From NCBI GenBank assembly GCA_023398155.1, contig JAEWSV010000387.1, positions 1 to 23,232 on the forward strand: DNA of 23,232 nucleotides, written 5' to 3'. The notes beneath the pieces are model-generated. The model was not told where the DNA came from. It saw only the letters and a program-made list of their open reading frames with translations, and did no database searches. A program made the translations under genes and the position numbers. The stretch is from Spirochaetota bacterium (lineage in GTDB: Bacteria > Spirochaetota > Spirochaetia > Treponematales > Breznakiellaceae). Positions within the stretch are counted from its first letter, which is position 1, and each line of letters begins with the position of its first letter. Positions 1 through 7,216 of this stretch are shown in pieces.

Positions 1-617
1 GCCATGTACGTCTCGCCGTAGGGGATGGTGACGACGTTGGCGCCGAAGGCTTCCATCGTCTTCACGATGGTCTTCACGCCCGGAGCCCGGATCTTGAGGC
101 CCTTGAGGTCATCGGGCTTCACGATGGGCCGTACGTTGTTGGTGATCTGGCGGAAACCGCCCGCGTCGCCGGTCGTGAGGACCAGGAGCCCGTTTTTCTC
201 GGCTTCGGAGGCTATGCGGTCGCCTATCGGCCCCATGGAGACCTTCTCGATGCCTTCGACGTTGTCGAAAAGGAAGGGAAGCGTATACACGAGAAGCCGG
301 GGGGAAACCCGCTCGAAGAGGCCGCCCCGGGTCGCCTGTAAGGTACCGAGCTTGGTGGCGTCCAGCATGGCAGCCTCGTCGCCGAGTTGGCCGCTGGGGT
401 AGATCTCTACCGTTATCTGTCCGTTCGTCCTCGCCTCCACGAGTTCCTTGAAGCGGAGGAGCGACTTGTGCCGGGGATGGGTCTCCGGCTGGGCATGGCC
501 GATCTTCATGACGATGGGGGCCGCCGCGGAGCTCGCCTTCGGCTTCTCCTGGGAACCTTCCCCGAAGAGGCTCGCGGCGAGGGCCAAGCCGACCAGTACA
601 CCGATGATCTTGCGCAT
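1..617 (-). CDS. TRAP transporter substrate-binding protein DctP, second copy (3' end outside window)
   Basis: Periplasmic solute-binding subunit of a TRAP transporter, which delivers a carboxylate-type ligand to the DctQM membrane pair. It starts at the ATG ending at 617, behind AAAGGAG that overlaps the end of the small-permease gene. The visible 205 residues begin with a hydrophobic signal segment (about 4-18), then an acidic/Lys stretch GSQEKPK. The mature part has the DctP opening KIGHAQPETHP and the strand motif LKGLKIRAP at 172-179, whose Arg177 is the family's carboxylate-clamping arginine. The C-terminal third lies beyond the left edge. It is the last visible gene of the transporter operon and differs clearly from the other binding protein at 2546-3535, so the permease may be served by two receptors. 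Family assignment is firm; the ligand is unknown. Confidence 0.93.
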   Translation of the reverse strand, partial: MRKIIGVLVGLALAASLFGEGSQEKPKASSAAAPIVMKIGHAQPETHPRHKSLLRFKELVEARTNGQITVEIYPSGQLGDEAAMLDATKLGTLQATRGGLFERVSPRLLVYTLPFLFDNVEGIEKVSMGPIGDRIASEAEKNGLLVLTTGDAGGFRQITNNVRPIVKPDDLKGLKIRAPGVKTIVKTMEAFGANVVTIPYGETYM

Positions 618-629
618 CTGGACTCTCCT

Positions 630-1154
630 TTATTCGGATTTCTGCGCGTCGCCTTGGGAGGGAGACGCGAAATGCCAAATTTCGATGCTGATCCTGACGA
701 TCGAGTACAGGACCATGACGGCCGCCGAGATAGGCATGCACGCGTAGAGCGCGGCCTTGGGTATCTGGAAGACGGCCGTCGCTTCCTGGGACCTGGCCAT
801 GATTTGCCAAGAGTACTTGAGCAGGATCGCTACGAAGAGGAGGGACATCGCCTCCACGACGAGGCGGTACACGCCCACGGCGCGTGGATTGGAGAGCCGC
901 TTGGATATCCAGTCGCCCGCCGAAAAATGGCCGCCCGTCATCCAGACCGCCGCCGCGCCGTAGAAGACGAGGCCCGCGAAGCAAAGCTCCACGATCTCGT
1001 CCAGCCAATGGAAGGACGTGAAGGGGAGGAAGCGGTTCACGATGTTGAGGCTCAGGATGACCGTGAGGACGACGAAAAATGCGACCGACACGGTCTTCAG
1101 GACCGAGCCTATCGCCTTGTCGATCGCCGCGAGCGCCTTTGCCATTCGTTCCAT
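630..1154 (-). CDS. TRAP transporter small permease DctQ
   Basis: Small membrane subunit of the TRAP transporter. The protein has 174 residues with four predicted membrane helices at about 17-38, 50-72, 93-113 and 132-152, which matches DctQ size and topology. The FHWLDEIVE segment before helix 2 fits the conserved W-x-(D/E)-E region of the family. The ATG at 1154 is preceded by TAAGGAG, whose TAA is the stop codon of the large-permease gene, so the two are translationally coupled. The stop codon lies 12 bases before the start of the second binding-protein gene. With DctM it forms the sodium- or proton-driven elevator transporter fed by the binding proteins. Confidence 0.93.
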   Translation of the reverse strand: MERMAKALAAIDKAIGSVLKTVSVAFFVVLTVILSLNIVNRFLPFTSFHWLDEIVELCFAGLVFYGAAAVWMTGGHFSAGDWISKRLSNPRAVGVYRLVVEAMSLLFVAILLKYSWQIMARSQEATAVFQIPKAALYACMPISAAVMVLYSIVRISIEIWHFASPSQGDAQKSE

Positions 1155-1164
1155 TCTCGACTCC

Positions 1165-2454
1165 TTACTGACCGATTCCCATAACCAGGTTCGGTAGGAA
1201 CGTGGCGATGCCGGGAATGAAAGCGATGATGATCGTCACGACCAGGATTCCAAGGATATAAGGGAAGCTTTCTTTACCGAGCTCCAGGATCGGGACCTTG
1301 GAAAAACCGGATACCGCGAAGAGGCACATGCCCACGGGCGGCGTGAGATTCCCCACCATGATGAGCAGGGTCATCACGATGCCGAAGTTCACCAGGTCGA
1401 AGCCGTACATCTGGGCTATCGGGAGGAAGATGGGGATAGTGATGAAGAAGATGGCGTTCCCTTCCAGGAAGAGCCCCAGCACCAGGACGATCGCGATGAC
1501 CATGAGCATGATGCCGGTGCCCGAGGCGCTCATCGCGGCGAGGGCCGCAATGACCGCGTCCGGAATGCGCTGGTACATGGTGAACCAGCCGAAGAAGTTG
1601 GCGGCGGCCATGATGAACAGCAGGGCGACCGATCCCTTGACCGAGTCCCAAAGGATTTTCGGCAGGTCTTTCAGCGAGAGGTCCTTGTAGAGGAAGCCGA
1701 GGAAGAGGGCGTAGACACAGACTACTACGGACGCTTCGGTAGGGGTGAAGAGGCCGGATAGGATGCCGCCGATTATGATGACCGGCGCCAGGAGCGGAAG
1801 GAACGCTTCCCTGAAAGAGACGAGGATTTCCTTGAGATCCGCCCGCGCCGATCTCGGGAAACCGCGGGGTCCCGCCATGAAGCCTATGGTCGCCATGAGG
1901 GCGAGCCCCATGAGGGCTCCGGGCACGAAGCCCGCAAGGAAAAGGCGCGGCACCGATACGCCGGTGAGGGCGCCGTAGAGCACGAAGGGAATCGAGGGGG
2001 GGATGACCGGTCCGATGGTGGAGGCGGCCGCGACGATGGAGGCGGAGGCGGCCGGTTTATAGCCGTTGTCCACCATAGCCTTGTGCTGGATCTGCCCGAG
2101 ACCCGCGGCGTCGGCGACGGCCGACCCCGACATGCCGGAGAAGATCATGGAAGAAATGACCGAAACCTGCCCGAGGCCGCCGCTCACGTGGCCGACGAGC
2201 GCCTTGGCGAAGCGGAAGATCCGGTTGGTTATCCCGCCGGTATTCATGAGGTTCCCAGCCAAGATGAAGAACGGAACTGCCAGGAGCGTCATGCCGGTGG
2301 TGCCGTAGTACATGCGCTGCGGCAGCATCGCCAGAAAATTCCCCTGCCCGAGGCCGACGAAGAAGGCTATCGCCGTGAGGCCGATGGCCACGACGATGGG
2401 CAGGTTCAGTAGGATTAAGAATAGAAGAACCGCGAAGATCGAGAGGGTCAGCAT
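1165..2454 (-). CDS. TRAP transporter large permease DctM
   Basis: Large membrane subunit that carries the transport path of the TRAP system. The protein has 429 residues, a standard length, and is hydrophobic throughout with about a dozen membrane spans. Family signatures seen include SGMSGSAVADAAGLG near 106-120, STIGPVIPPSIP near 145-156, FTPTEA at 236-241 and NLTPPVGMCLF near the C-terminus. The ATG at 2454 follows a GGAGA ribosome site. The 91-base leader back to the upstream binding-protein gene is rich in inverted repeats (see the hairpins at 2467-2483 and 2497-2527). Its stop TAA is part of the dctQ ribosome site. The small permease is a separate gene, not fused. Confidence 0.96.
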   Translation of the reverse strand: MLTLSIFAVLLFLILLNLPIVVAIGLTAIAFFVGLGQGNFLAMLPQRMYYGTTGMTLLAVPFFILAGNLMNTGGITNRIFRFAKALVGHVSGGLGQVSVISSMIFSGMSGSAVADAAGLGQIQHKAMVDNGYKPAASASIVAAASTIGPVIPPSIPFVLYGALTGVSVPRLFLAGFVPGALMGLALMATIGFMAGPRGFPRSARADLKEILVSFREAFLPLLAPVIIIGGILSGLFTPTEASVVVCVYALFLGFLYKDLSLKDLPKILWDSVKGSVALLFIMAAANFFGWFTMYQRIPDAVIAALAAMSASGTGIMLMVIAIVLVLGLFLEGNAIFFITIPIFLPIAQMYGFDLVNFGIVMTLLIMVGNLTPPVGMCLFAVSGFSKVPILELGKESFPYILGILVVTIIIAFIPGIATFLPNLVMGIGQ

Positions 2455-2466
2455 GGCGTTTCTCCG

Positions 2467-2483
2467 GCGGCCGCTCGGGCCGC
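2467..2483 (-). promoter_or_regulatory. Small inverted repeat next to the dctM ribosome site
   Basis: Perfect 6-bp arms GCGGCC and GGCCGC separated by 5 bases. On the mRNA the hairpin ends only two bases before the GGAG of dctM, so it could affect initiation on that gene. This is inference from position; GC-rich DNA gives such repeats by chance fairly often. Confidence 0.4.
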
Positions 2484-2496
2484 CCGCTGGGGAGGA

Positions 2497-2527
2497 CCGC
2501 CCGATCCGCGGTTCGCGGACCGGGCGG
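2497..2527 (-). promoter_or_regulatory. Strong intercistronic hairpin between dctP and dctM
   Basis: Outer arms CCGCCCG and CGGGCGG (7 bp) and inner arms CCGCG and CGCGG (5 bp) are separated by a 2+2-base internal loop, with a GTT loop at the tip. It lies between the stop of the first binding-protein gene (2546) and the start of dctM (2454). No T-run follows, so it is not a canonical intrinsic terminator. The likely role is 3'-end protection of the binding-protein message or partial termination, giving more binding protein than permease. Confidence 0.7.
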
Positions 2528-2545
2528 CGTCCGATTCCGGATCGC

Positions 2546-3535
2546 TTACTTGGCCTTCTCCAGGAAGCCTTGGAAGACGGCGTAGTCGGCGGCGCCGACC
2601 TGGGCCTTGAGCTCGTCCCACACCGGGGCGGCCGCTACCTTGAAGGGCGCCGTGTCGGGATAGGCGACTTCCATGCCGAGCTTCTTGAGCTCCTCGATCT
2701 GGCCTTTTTCCATCTCGCGGACCGTCTTGGTCATGAACGCGCCGGCCTTGGCGGCTTCTTCCAACACGATCTTCTGCTGGTCGGCGGAGAGCCGCGCGAA
2801 CGACCCCTTGTTCATCACGAGGTGGGTGGAGTTATAGGTGTAATTGAGCATGGACAGGTACTTCTGCGTCTCGTACATCTTGCCCGCGTAGATGGTGCCG
2901 ATCGGGTTCTCCTGGCCGTCCACGACGCCCTGCTTGAGGGCCATCGGCAACTCGGCGAAGGCGATGGTCTGGGCCGTGCCGCCCAGGGCCTTGACCGTAG
3001 CGGAGTTCACGAAGTCCGGCGGGGTCCTGATCTTGAGCCCCTTGAAATCCTCCGGCTTGTTGATCTGCCGCTTGGAGCTGGTATACGTGCGGAAACCGTA
3101 TTCCCAGCGGGCCAGGTACTTGAAGCCGGCCTTCTCAAGGTCGGGATTCACCCAGGCAAGGAACCCCGTGGCGAAGAACTTGTCCGTGGACGCATAATCC
3201 TTGAAGGCGAAGGGGCCGGTGACCAGGTTGAACTTCTTCACGTATTTGGCTAGGGCCGGCTCGGTCGGGATCGCGAGGTCCACGGCCCCGAGCGTGACCT
3301 GTTCCAGGATCTCCTGGGAGTTGCCCAACTTGGAATTCGGGAAAATGACGACTTTCACCGCTCCGCTCGTCCGCGCGGCCACGGCGTCCGCGAACTGGAT
3401 GGCCGCCAGGTGCATGGCGTGCGTCTCCACCGAATAGTGTCCGAGCTTGAGCTCCACGGGCGCCGCGCCTACTTGCGCGACCGCCAGGGTCAGGAGCGCG
3501 AACAGCGCGGCGAGGACCACTACTGACTTCTTCAT
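2546..3535 (-). CDS. TRAP transporter substrate-binding protein DctP, first copy
   Basis: Periplasmic binding protein of 329 residues, the usual DctP length. A classical signal peptide (Lys-Lys then a hydrophobic core, likely cleaved after about residue 24) leads into ELKLGHYSVETH, the family's first strand. The ligand-site landmarks are intact: FKGLKIRTPPDF with Arg170, and VVDGQENP with Asn210. It starts at the ATG ending at 3535 with a perfect AAGGAGG eight bases upstream. It directly follows the response-regulator gene (55-base gap, no clear terminator) and precedes dctM, so it is the first structural gene of the transporter. The ligand is probably an organic acid or sugar acid because the clamping arginine is kept; the exact compound cannot be read from sequence. 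Confidence 0.96.
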   Translation of the reverse strand: MKKSVVVLAALFALLTLAVAQVGAAPVELKLGHYSVETHAMHLAAIQFADAVAARTSGAVKVVIFPNSKLGNSQEILEQVTLGAVDLAIPTEPALAKYVKKFNLVTGPFAFKDYASTDKFFATGFLAWVNPDLEKAGFKYLARWEYGFRTYTSSKRQINKPEDFKGLKIRTPPDFVNSATVKALGGTAQTIAFAELPMALKQGVVDGQENPIGTIYAGKMYETQKYLSMLNYTYNSTHLVMNKGSFARLSADQQKIVLEEAAKAGAFMTKTVREMEKGQIEELKKLGMEVAYPDTAPFKVAAAPVWDELKAQVGAADYAVFQGFLEKAK

Positions 3536-3590
3536 ATAAAGAACCTCCTTGGGAACGGGAGACCCGCCCTTCGGGGTTCAGCCTATATCT

Positions 3591-4727
3591 TCATTTTTGG
3601 TCCTGCGTTTCATTTTCATGCGTTTTATTCAGAAGTTTTGCGCGCGTCCGTTGGGCCAAGATCGCGCGGAACTCCGAGGGACTCATTCCCTCGCGCTTCT
3701 TGAACGTGCCCGCGAAGTAGGAAGGCGTGGAAAAACCGGCGATATCGCATACCTTCTTGAGCGGCAGCGACTCGTCCGCCAGCAGTTCCTTGGCCCGGTC
3801 GATACGGCGCGCGCAGACGTAATCCGTGAAGGTGGTGCCCGTCGCCTCGTGGAAAACGCGGCTGAAGTGGTAGCGGCTCAAACCGGCGGCCCGGCTCGCC
3901 TCCTCCAGGGAGACGGGAGCGAGCCGTCGCTCCTCAATGTAGGCGAGGGCGGCGTTCACCGCCTTGCGCCGCGGGTCGCCGAGCAGGATCGCGACCTCCT
4001 CCGAGAGGCCGCGGGTCGCCTCCGTTACCGCCGCCAGGGCCTCCTCCCGGCCGCGGGCGGCGCGCAACGCCTCTCCCGCGCGGGAGAAGGACCGGAAGGT
4101 CCGGCTGAATTCGGCGCCGAGTTCCCGTTCCAGGGTCTTGAGGATGGTGAGGCCCACGCGGCAGGCTTCCTGCAGACCGCACTCCGCCCCGGCCTCCTCG
4201 GCGAAGAGGCGGGCGGCGGCGGCCTCGGCGGCGGCGTCGCCCCGCCGGACCGCTTCCAGGAGACGGCGCTCGGAATCGGAGGCGCCGTTCTGGGAAACGG
4301 TATCTTCGGCGGCGCCTACCGAATCCCGGAGCGCGGCGATCGAACGGTCCATGGCCTCGCGGAAGGCGGCCTCGCTCATCGGCTTGAGGAGGAAATCATC
4401 CGCTTGGACCTTGAAGGCCGCCCGCGCGCAGTCCAGCTCGCCGAAGGCGGTCAGGAAGACGATCCTGACCCTGCGGTCGAATTTTCGGATGGCCTCGGCG
4501 GCCTCCAGGCCGTTCATGCCCGGCATCCGGATGTCCATGACGATGACGTCCGGCCTGAACCGGGACGCCAGCTCCACCGCCTCCTCCCCGTTCGCCGCCT
4601 CTTCTACGTCCGCGAAGCAGCCGGAAGCCGCGCAGCCGGGAGCCCGGTAGGCCGCGGCGAAGAAGCGCACGGCCTCCCGCTCCACCGCTTCGTCGTCGGC
4701 TACGAGGAGACGGTACGTTCCTTTCAT
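3591..4727 (-). CDS. Response regulator, REC plus AraC-type DNA-binding domain (YesN-like)
   Basis: Cytoplasmic transcription factor of 378 residues. The N-terminal receiver domain (about 4-135) has the acidic pair Asp11-Asp12, the phospho-acceptor Asp65 in VIVMDIRMPGMNG, and the lysine in FLLKP. A helical, Ala/Glu/Arg-rich linker follows. The C-terminal AraC/HTH_18 domain carries two helix-turn-helix units (SLEEASRAAGLSRYHFSRVF and KKVCDIAGFSTPSYFAGTFK). Its ATG overlaps the kinase stop codon (ATGA at 4727-4724), so the two are coupled. The gene lies just ahead of the TRAP genes, the likely target. A small oddity is a Cys/Ala/Gly-rich insertion (about 29-37) between the first helix and second strand of the receiver. 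Confidence 0.95.
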   Translation of the reverse strand: MKGTYRLLVADDEAVEREAVRFFAAAYRAPGCAASGCFADVEEAANGEEAVELASRFRPDVIVMDIRMPGMNGLEAAEAIRKFDRRVRIVFLTAFGELDCARAAFKVQADDFLLKPMSEAAFREAMDRSIAALRDSVGAAEDTVSQNGASDSERRLLEAVRRGDAAAEAAAARLFAEEAGAECGLQEACRVGLTILKTLERELGAEFSRTFRSFSRAGEALRAARGREEALAAVTEATRGLSEEVAILLGDPRRKAVNAALAYIEERRLAPVSLEEASRAAGLSRYHFSRVFHEATGTTFTDYVCARRIDRAKELLADESLPLKKVCDIAGFSTPSYFAGTFKKREGMSPSEFRAILAQRTRAKLLNKTHENETQDQK

Positions 4728-6226
4728 GACGCGCGCTCCCGGAGTAGGATTTCCACGACCGTGCCCGCTTCCGCGGACGAACGTATGCCGAAGCTGCGAG
4801 GATCGCCGGTGAAGAGCCTGAGCCTATCGCGGACGTTGGAGAGGCCGATGGAAGAGAGGTGCCCATCGATCGAAAGCTCCTTCCGGTGCCTGATGGCCTC
4901 AAGCCGCTCTCCGTCCATGCCTATGCCGTCATCGGCGACCGTGACCGCGACGGCCGAGCCTCGCTTTTCCGCGACCACGGAGATCCGCCCGCCCGAGACT
5001 TTCGGCTCCAGGCCGTGGATGAAGGCGTTCTCCACGAGCGGCTGGATGGAGAAAGCCGGCAACTTCACCGCGGCGGGCCGCGCGATACGGCAATCGATCT
5101 CCACCGCGATCCGGTCGCTGAAACGATAGCCCTGGATAAAGGCGTATTGGCGCACGATCTCCAACTCAGCCTCCAAGGTGGATATGCCGCCGCCCTGGTC
5201 CAGGCCGTAGCGGAGGAGGGCCGCCAGGGCGTCCACGAGCGCGAGCGCGTCATGGCCGCCCCGGAGCATGATATCGCGCGAGATGGAGTTGAGGGCGTTG
5301 AAGAGGAAGTGGGGGTGGATGCGGGCTTGGAGCGCGAGGAACTCGGCTTCCCGCCTGAGCTTTTCCGCGCGCGCGGCCTTGAGTTCCTCGCGGTGGAGAC
5401 GCTTCTCCATCGCCGCCTTCTCTTTCAAGTCGGCGACGAGCGCGGCGATATGGGCGCTCATGGAGTTGAAGGACGAAGCGAGGTCGCCGACCTCGTCCGC
5501 CCAGGCCGGCGCTACCGGCTCGACGGCGAGGTCGCCCGAGGCCATGCGGGAAGCCGTAGCGGCGAGCTTGCGGAGCGGAACGGTCAGGTGGTCGGAGAAG
5601 AGGGCGCCGAGGAATCCGCAGAAGACGGCGACCAGTACGAGGACGGCGACGCCGAGCCTCCTCCCGAAGTCGGCGCGCTCGACGCGGCCGCTATAGATCG
5701 CGGCCTCCACCACGAGGCTCCGGTCCAGCATCATGGAGACGTAGCCGTCCAGATAGCGCGCGATCCGCTGGGCGCGGTAGTAGGCCGGGTACGGATCGGC
5801 GGTCCCCGATTTCCGGGCGCGGATCGCCGCGTTCGCTTCATCGTACAGGGAGATGAAGGAGTTCCGGATCGCGTGGATAAGGAAACGGAGCTCCAGGTCG
5901 GTCGCCGCGCTCTCCACCGTCTTAAGCGCCGCCATGAACGCGTCGACGCCTTCGTTGTAATCCCGCAGGTCCTCGTCCGCCTCCGAAGCCAGGTAGTTTT
6001 CCAGATGGCGGAGACCCGACTCGTTGGCGGTCTTGAGCCGGTTGATCGCGGCGAAGAGGTCCACGTCCTCCGCGAACGATCGCACGGCCTCGTGGTTCGC
6101 CCTTATGAGGAACACGTTGAGCGAAAAAGGAAGCGCGATGGCCGTCAGGACGAGGGCGAGGATCTTGAGCTTGATGGGAGCCGACGCGAACGCGCGCGGG
6201 AGCCGGAGGCGTTCGGCGAGCCTCAT
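4724..6226 (-). CDS. Membrane sensor histidine kinase with HAMP (YesM/LytS-type)
   Basis: Inner-membrane kinase of 500 residues. Helix 1 is at about 19-41, followed by a roughly 150-residue, mostly helical extracytoplasmic domain. Helix 2 is at about 191-211, then HAMP (about 212-265), a coiled linker rich in Lys/Glu/Ala, the His_kinase motif HPHFLFNALNS with phospho-acceptor His306, and an HATPase_c domain with N-box QPLVENAFIHG (about 395-405) and ADDGIGMD (about 431-438). I chose the ATG at 6226 because it overlaps the stop of the upstream sensor gene (ATGA). The open frame continues much further upstream, but that part is antisense-type sequence in the next gene. The partners are the upstream DctP-like lipoprotein and the downstream response regulator. 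Confidence 0.94.
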   Translation of the reverse strand: MRLAERLRLPRAFASAPIKLKILALVLTAIALPFSLNVFLIRANHEAVRSFAEDVDLFAAINRLKTANESGLRHLENYLASEADEDLRDYNEGVDAFMAALKTVESAATDLELRFLIHAIRNSFISLYDEANAAIRARKSGTADPYPAYYRAQRIARYLDGYVSMMLDRSLVVEAAIYSGRVERADFGRRLGVAVLVLVAVFCGFLGALFSDHLTVPLRKLAATASRMASGDLAVEPVAPAWADEVGDLASSFNSMSAHIAALVADLKEKAAMEKRLHREELKAARAEKLRREAEFLALQARIHPHFLFNALNSISRDIMLRGGHDALALVDALAALLRYGLDQGGGISTLEAELEIVRQYAFIQGYRFSDRIAVEIDCRIARPAAVKLPAFSIQPLVENAFIHGLEPKVSGGRISVVAEKRGSAVAVTVADDGIGMDGERLEAIRHRKELSIDGHLSSIGLSNVRDRLRLFTGDPRSFGIRSSAEAGTVVEILLRERAS

Positions 6227-7143
6227 TCCGCTCCCCCCGCCAAGGATTCCAGGACCCGGTTCTCGGCCAGGAAACGGAAATCCTTCTGGAGTTCGGCCGA
6301 GGCGGCGGCCGCCCGCAACAGGACGTCTCGATCGGCGGGAAGGAGCTGCATGAAGGTCACCCGGCTCGCGACGACGAGTTCCAACGAACGGGATGCCCGC
6401 TCCGCCTTCGCGCCGAGGGAATCGAGGAGGCGCTCCGAGGATGCGGCCAGGAGAGTCGTATAGAAACCGTCCACCAGGTCGGCCTCGCGGGCCCGCCGGA
6501 AGTCCCGGAGCGCGAGCGGCACCGGCGTGCCTCCCTCGGCGACGACGAGGTCCATGGCGGACCGCGAAGGGTCCACGCCGATCCGGAGCCCGGAGAAATC
6601 GCCCGCAGGACGGCCGGGAGGGAGCAGCCGGCATTCGGGACCGCCATCGTACCAGGCGAGCAGGATGAGCCGTTCCTCGATGAGCTCCTCCGCGAGAGCC
6701 CGTCCTTCCGGGCCCTCCATGGCGCGGACGACCTCGGCCTCGTCCGCGAAGCGGAAGGGCGCGCCGAGCCGGCCGGCCGCCGCCGAATAGGACTCCAGCG
6801 CGCGGGCCTGGAGCCGGGCCAGATCGATACCGCCGAACCGGAGCTGCTCCGCCACGGCCTCCTCGCCGCCCAGGCGCCCCTCGTCCCAAATGCGCACGAG
6901 GAGGCCGCCTCCGGATTCCCTTCCCACGATGCGGGCGAATTCCCGGGAAGCTTCCGCGGAAGGATGGTCGGCCCGCCGCTCCTCCGCGAAGCGGAGAAGC
7001 ACCCGGGGTTCCCGCGCGGCGGCGTCCCGGCGGAAAGCGGGCGCGCAGGCCGCGGTCAACGCGCCGAGGCCGAGGCATAGGAGACGGGTGGTGAAACGAC
7101 GGACGGAAGACCGGCTATTTCCGCGCACCGCAGAATGGTACAC
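6223..7143 (-). CDS. DctP-like lipoprotein, probable extracellular sensor for the kinase
   Basis: A protein of about 306 residues with a lipoprotein signal (twin Arg, hydrophobic core, LTAAC with lipid Cys33), so probably anchored outside the inner membrane. The mature part aligns with TRAP binding proteins: FAEERRADHP at the start, a GLRIG block matching the GLKIR motif, and a matching DLVDGF segment. Two ligand-site hallmarks are lost. The carboxylate-binding Arg is Gly189, and the QEN triplet after VDG is FYT. It overlaps the kinase start by ATGA and heads the kinase/regulator operon, not a permease pair. I infer a receptor that presents ligand state to the kinase. Start is uncertain: GTG at 7143, or GTG at 7128, which would coincide with the transcript start predicted from a -10 at 7135-7140. 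Confidence 0.85.
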   Translation of the reverse strand: MYHSAVRGNSRSSVRRFTTRLLCLGLGALTAACAPAFRRDAAAREPRVLLRFAEERRADHPSAEASREFARIVGRESGGGLLVRIWDEGRLGGEEAVAEQLRFGGIDLARLQARALESYSAAAGRLGAPFRFADEAEVVRAMEGPEGRALAEELIEERLILLAWYDGGPECRLLPPGRPAGDFSGLRIGVDPSRSAMDLVVAEGGTPVPLALRDFRRAREADLVDGFYTTLLAASSERLLDSLGAKAERASRSLELVVASRVTFMQLLPADRDVLLRAAAASAELQKDFRFLAENRVLESLAGGAE

Positions 7144-7204
7144 CCGGGATACGCGGCGGACAAGCGCGAAAGCGCTTGACGCGGTCCGGCGCAGAACCTA
7201 CAGT
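7135..7204. promoter_or_regulatory. Divergent promoter pair joined by one palindromic operator
   Basis: Rightward promoter: -35 TTGACG at 7176-7181, 17-bp spacer, -10 TACAGT at 7199-7204, leading to the EAL gene at 7217. Leftward promoter (minus strand): TTGTCC at 7163-7158, 17-bp spacer, TACCAT at 7140-7135, leading to the sensor operon. Between them is a perfect 7-bp inverted repeat, CAAGCGC / GCGCTTG, with a GAAA centre (7161-7178), whose outer arms supply the TTG of both -35 boxes. The core GAAAGCGCTT resembles LacI-family operators. One repressor bound here could block both directions. Hexamer matches are real; activity is inferred. Confidence 0.6.
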
Positions 7205-7216
7205 GCAAGTGAATAC

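Noticed and set aside
3563..3579. Possible terminator between the response-regulator and dctP genes
   Set aside because: The arms around ACCC/GGGT pair only over 3-4 bases and no T-run follows; read-through is more likely.
3549..5129. 526-codon plus-strand open frame across the regulator and kinase
   Set aside because: Antisense to two genes with complete domain sets; its own translation shows no motif.
6227..7078. Very long open frame that extends the kinase upstream to about 784 residues
   Set aside because: The extra part is Arg/Gly/Pro-rich sequence out of frame with the clear DctP-like lipoprotein gene; the ATGA overlap at 6226 fixes the kinase start.
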